Shown in pieces: positions 5,757 to 7,218 of a DNA stretch of 7,218 bases. Both the position numbers and the translations under genes were made by a program. This stretch comes from an uncultured Oscillospiraceae bacterium (GTDB lineage Bacteria > Bacillota > Clostridia > Oscillospirales > Oscillospiraceae): positions 1 through 7,218 of the forward strand of contig CALWWH010000053.1 in NCBI GenBank assembly GCA_944385195.1. The letters are read 5' to 3'. The notes under the pieces are model-generated. The model had not been told where the DNA came from and did not search any database. It saw nothing but the letters and a program-made list of their open reading frames with translations. Numbering within the stretch: position 1 is the stretch's first letter; every line of letters begins with the position of its first letter.

Positions 5757-6296
5757 ATGATGGTTGTACTACTAGGGAATGGATTTGAAGAGATTGAGGC
5801 TCTTGCAACAGTAGACCTGCTCCGCCGGGCGGGCCTGGACGTAAAAACCGCCGGCATTGGCGGACAGACCGTCGTGGGCGGCCACGGCATCACCGTGGTG
5901 GCCGATATGTGCGTCGAGGACGTAGTAGATCCGCCCGAGCTGTTGATTCTGCCTGGCGGATTGGGCGGCGTTGCATCCATGGAGGGCAGCGTCAAGGCCA
6001 TGGGCCTCATCCAGCGGCAGAGCATCGAGGGCTATCCCATCGCGGCCATTTGCGCGGCTCCTTCCATCCTGGGCAAGCGAGGCTGGGCAGACGGCAAAAC
6101 CGTCACCTGCTATCCCGGCTTTGAGAGTCAAATGGGCAAAGCTCAGTGTTCCGGTGCCGGCGCCGTGGTCGATGGCAGTCTGATCACCGGTAAATCCGCC
6201 GGTAATACGATCCCCTTTGCTATGGCCATCGTGCGGGAATTTTGCGGCGAGGAGGCCGCTAAGTCCCTGGCGCAGAGCATCTGCTGGGCCGAGTGA
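5757..6296 (+). CDS. DJ-1/PfpI (ThiJ)-family protein
   Basis: A 179-residue cytoplasmic protein of the DJ-1 branch of the class I glutamine amidotransferase-like fold, close in length to human DJ-1 (189). It has GFEEIEALATVDLLRRAG near 9-26 with Glu14 at the conserved acidic position, LLILPGG (62-68), and the nucleophile elbow AAICAAPSILG (96-106) with Cys99. The tail has TGKSAGNTIPFAM (144-156), as in the family. Members act as glyoxalase/deglycase-like enzymes, chaperones or redox sensors; the specific reaction is not predictable. GGAGG, inside the end of tmk, lies 9 bases before the first of two consecutive ATG codons, and one base separates it from the tmk stop, so it is co-transcribed. 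Older pipelines would call it 4-methyl-5(beta-hydroxyethyl)-thiazole monophosphate biosynthesis, which is not supported here. Confidence 0.9.
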   Translation: MMVVLLGNGFEEIEALATVDLLRRAGLDVKTAGIGGQTVVGGHGITVVADMCVEDVVDPPELLILPGGLGGVASMEGSVKAMGLIQRQSIEGYPIAAICAAPSILGKRGWADGKTVTCYPGFESQMGKAQCSGAGAVVDGSLITGKSAGNTIPFAMAIVREFCGEEAAKSLAQSICWAE

Positions 6297-6324
6297 AACG
6301 CATCCATTTTGGTTAAAATAGGAC

Positions 6325-6330
6325 AGGAGG
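6325..6330 (+). promoter_or_regulatory. Ribosome binding site of the MltG-like gene
   Basis: A consensus AGGAGG stands 9 bases before ATG 6340 in the 43-base gap after the DJ-1 gene. No convincing promoter or terminator is seen in the gap, which favours read-through from the upstream cluster. Confidence 0.7.
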
Positions 6331-6339
6331 TGACCCATC

Positions 6340-7218
6340 ATGTCCGAAAATAAGAATCTTAATAACAACGATGAGGACCTGGAATCCACCCAACGGGGGA
6401 TCTTTATCCAGGAGCTGCTGGACAGTGGCAAAAAAAGCAGCGATATTCTCAATTCCCGTACCATGAAGCTGCCCAGCATCCATAATCCCGGGGCCAACGC
6501 ACAAGAACCGACATCCGACCAGGACGCGACTATGAAATTTACGCCGGCGGAGGAGTCCCAGGATGAAACGGACGAAACGGACCTTGCCAGCTTCTTTGAG
6601 GACGGTATTCCCGTCGACCCCATTGAAGAGCGCGCCCGGCAGCACCAGGCGGAGAACATTGATGACCTCATGGGCACTCCGGAGATAGATGGGGAAGAGG
6701 ATGACATTCTTGGCGAGATAAACACCGGAGCGATGCCCGCTCTCAAGACAGCCATCTATATCATCAGCGTTCTGTTGGGCGCGGTGCTGCTGGCCCTGGG
6801 CGTTTGGCTGGCTGCGGACGATGTTTTTGGTCTGACCGGCGAAGACCGGGTCGTCACCATCACCGTGAGCGAAACGGATACAGTGGATTCCGTAGCCGAG
6901 AAACTCCAGGACGCAGGGCTGATCAAGTTCAAACCCCTGTTTAAGCTCTATTGCAGCATGACAAACGCCGAGCAGAAGATCGACCCCGGCATCTATGAAC
7001 TCAACGATTACTTCGACTATATGGCGCTGGTCAACGGCATGATCGCAGGCTCCAGTGTACGCAAAACCGTCACCGTCACCATCCCCGAGGGCTACGAGGT
7101 GTCACAGATCCTGCGCCTGCTGGCGGACAACGGGGCGGCAGACTACGACGATCTGTGCGATACTGCCGCCAACTATCCCTTTGACTATGCGTTCTTGGCA
7201 GACCTGCCCACCGGCAGC
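6340..7218 (+). CDS. mltG: MltG/YceG-like endolytic murein transglycosylase, 3' end cut off by window
   Basis: An open frame of 293 codons without a stop before the window edge. MltG cleaves nascent glycan strands at the outer face of the membrane and is thought to set glycan length. Residues 1-130 form a cytoplasmic, low-complexity, acidic region: 25 Asp/Glu against 3 Lys/Arg between 53 and 126. One membrane helix follows at about 134-158. The external part begins with a YceG N-terminal LysM-like region (about 170-222: VVTITVSETDTVDSVAEKL, then IDPGIYEL), continues with VTVTIPEGYEVSQILRLL (244-261), and stops at FLADLPTGS, just before the segment that leads to the catalytic domain. The catalytic glutamate is beyond the window, so activity cannot be checked. 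E. coli MltG has almost no cytoplasmic part; longer N-termini are known in Firmicutes such as Streptococcus. Confidence 0.85.
   Translation, partial: MSENKNLNNNDEDLESTQRGIFIQELLDSGKKSSDILNSRTMKLPSIHNPGANAQEPTSDQDATMKFTPAEESQDETDETDLASFFEDGIPVDPIEERARQHQAENIDDLMGTPEIDGEEDDILGEINTGAMPALKTAIYIISVLLGAVLLALGVWLAADDVFGLTGEDRVVTITVSETDTVDSVAEKLQDAGLIKFKPLFKLYCSMTNAEQKIDPGIYELNDYFDYMALVNGMIAGSSVRKTVTVTIPEGYEVSQILRLLADNGAADYDDLCDTAANYPFDYAFLADLPTGS

Noticed and set aside
5772..6755. 327-codon leftward open frame across the DJ-1 gene and the start of the MltG-like gene
   Set aside because: It is antisense to two well-supported genes, with Ser/Leu- and Gly/Ala-rich composition typical of a GC-rich shadow frame and no family features.

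Overview
The window looks like chromosome from a moderately high-GC, spore-forming anaerobic Firmicute, most likely a Clostridia member of the Oscillospiraceae type. This rests on the strong AGGAGG-type ribosome sites, the SpoVB-like flippase, the Clostridia-style thymidylate kinase and a cysteine-rich protein with a sporulation-like promoter. The taxonomic placement is inference from protein style only.

The left half is transcribed leftward. Positions 1-1374 hold most of a SpoVB/MATE-type lipid-linked sugar flippase that runs off the left edge. A strong hairpin terminator (1404-1443) lies in its short upstream region. Next comes a CPA2-type cation:proton antiporter (1573-2865) with its own sigma-A-like promoter. 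The gap 2866-3388 holds that promoter, a tiny possible ORF, and a plus-strand transcription unit: promoter-like boxes, a foldable stretch, and a very strong terminator at 3282-3328. No convincing protein gene explains it, so it may be a small RNA. Then comes a leftward gene for a 278-residue protein with 21 cysteines and a short collagen-like Gly-X-Y tail (3389-4225). It is preceded by a promoter-like element resembling mother-cell sporulation sigma sites.

The right half is a tight rightward cluster starting at 4371: a WecG/TagA/CpsF glycosyltransferase, a thymidylate kinase overlapping it by 4 bp, a DJ-1/PfpI protein 1 bp further on, and after 43 bp an MltG/YceG-like endolytic transglycosylase that runs off the right edge. 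The first three are almost certainly co-transcribed and the fourth probably is.

Two genes act on cell-envelope glycopolymers (TagA-like, MltG-like) and a third on lipid-linked precursor export (SpoVB-like), so an envelope/sporulation theme is reasonable. I saw no mobile element, CRISPR array, tRNA, rRNA or defence system. The least explained parts are the cysteine-rich gene with its promoter and the orphan plus-strand transcription unit near 3173-3328.
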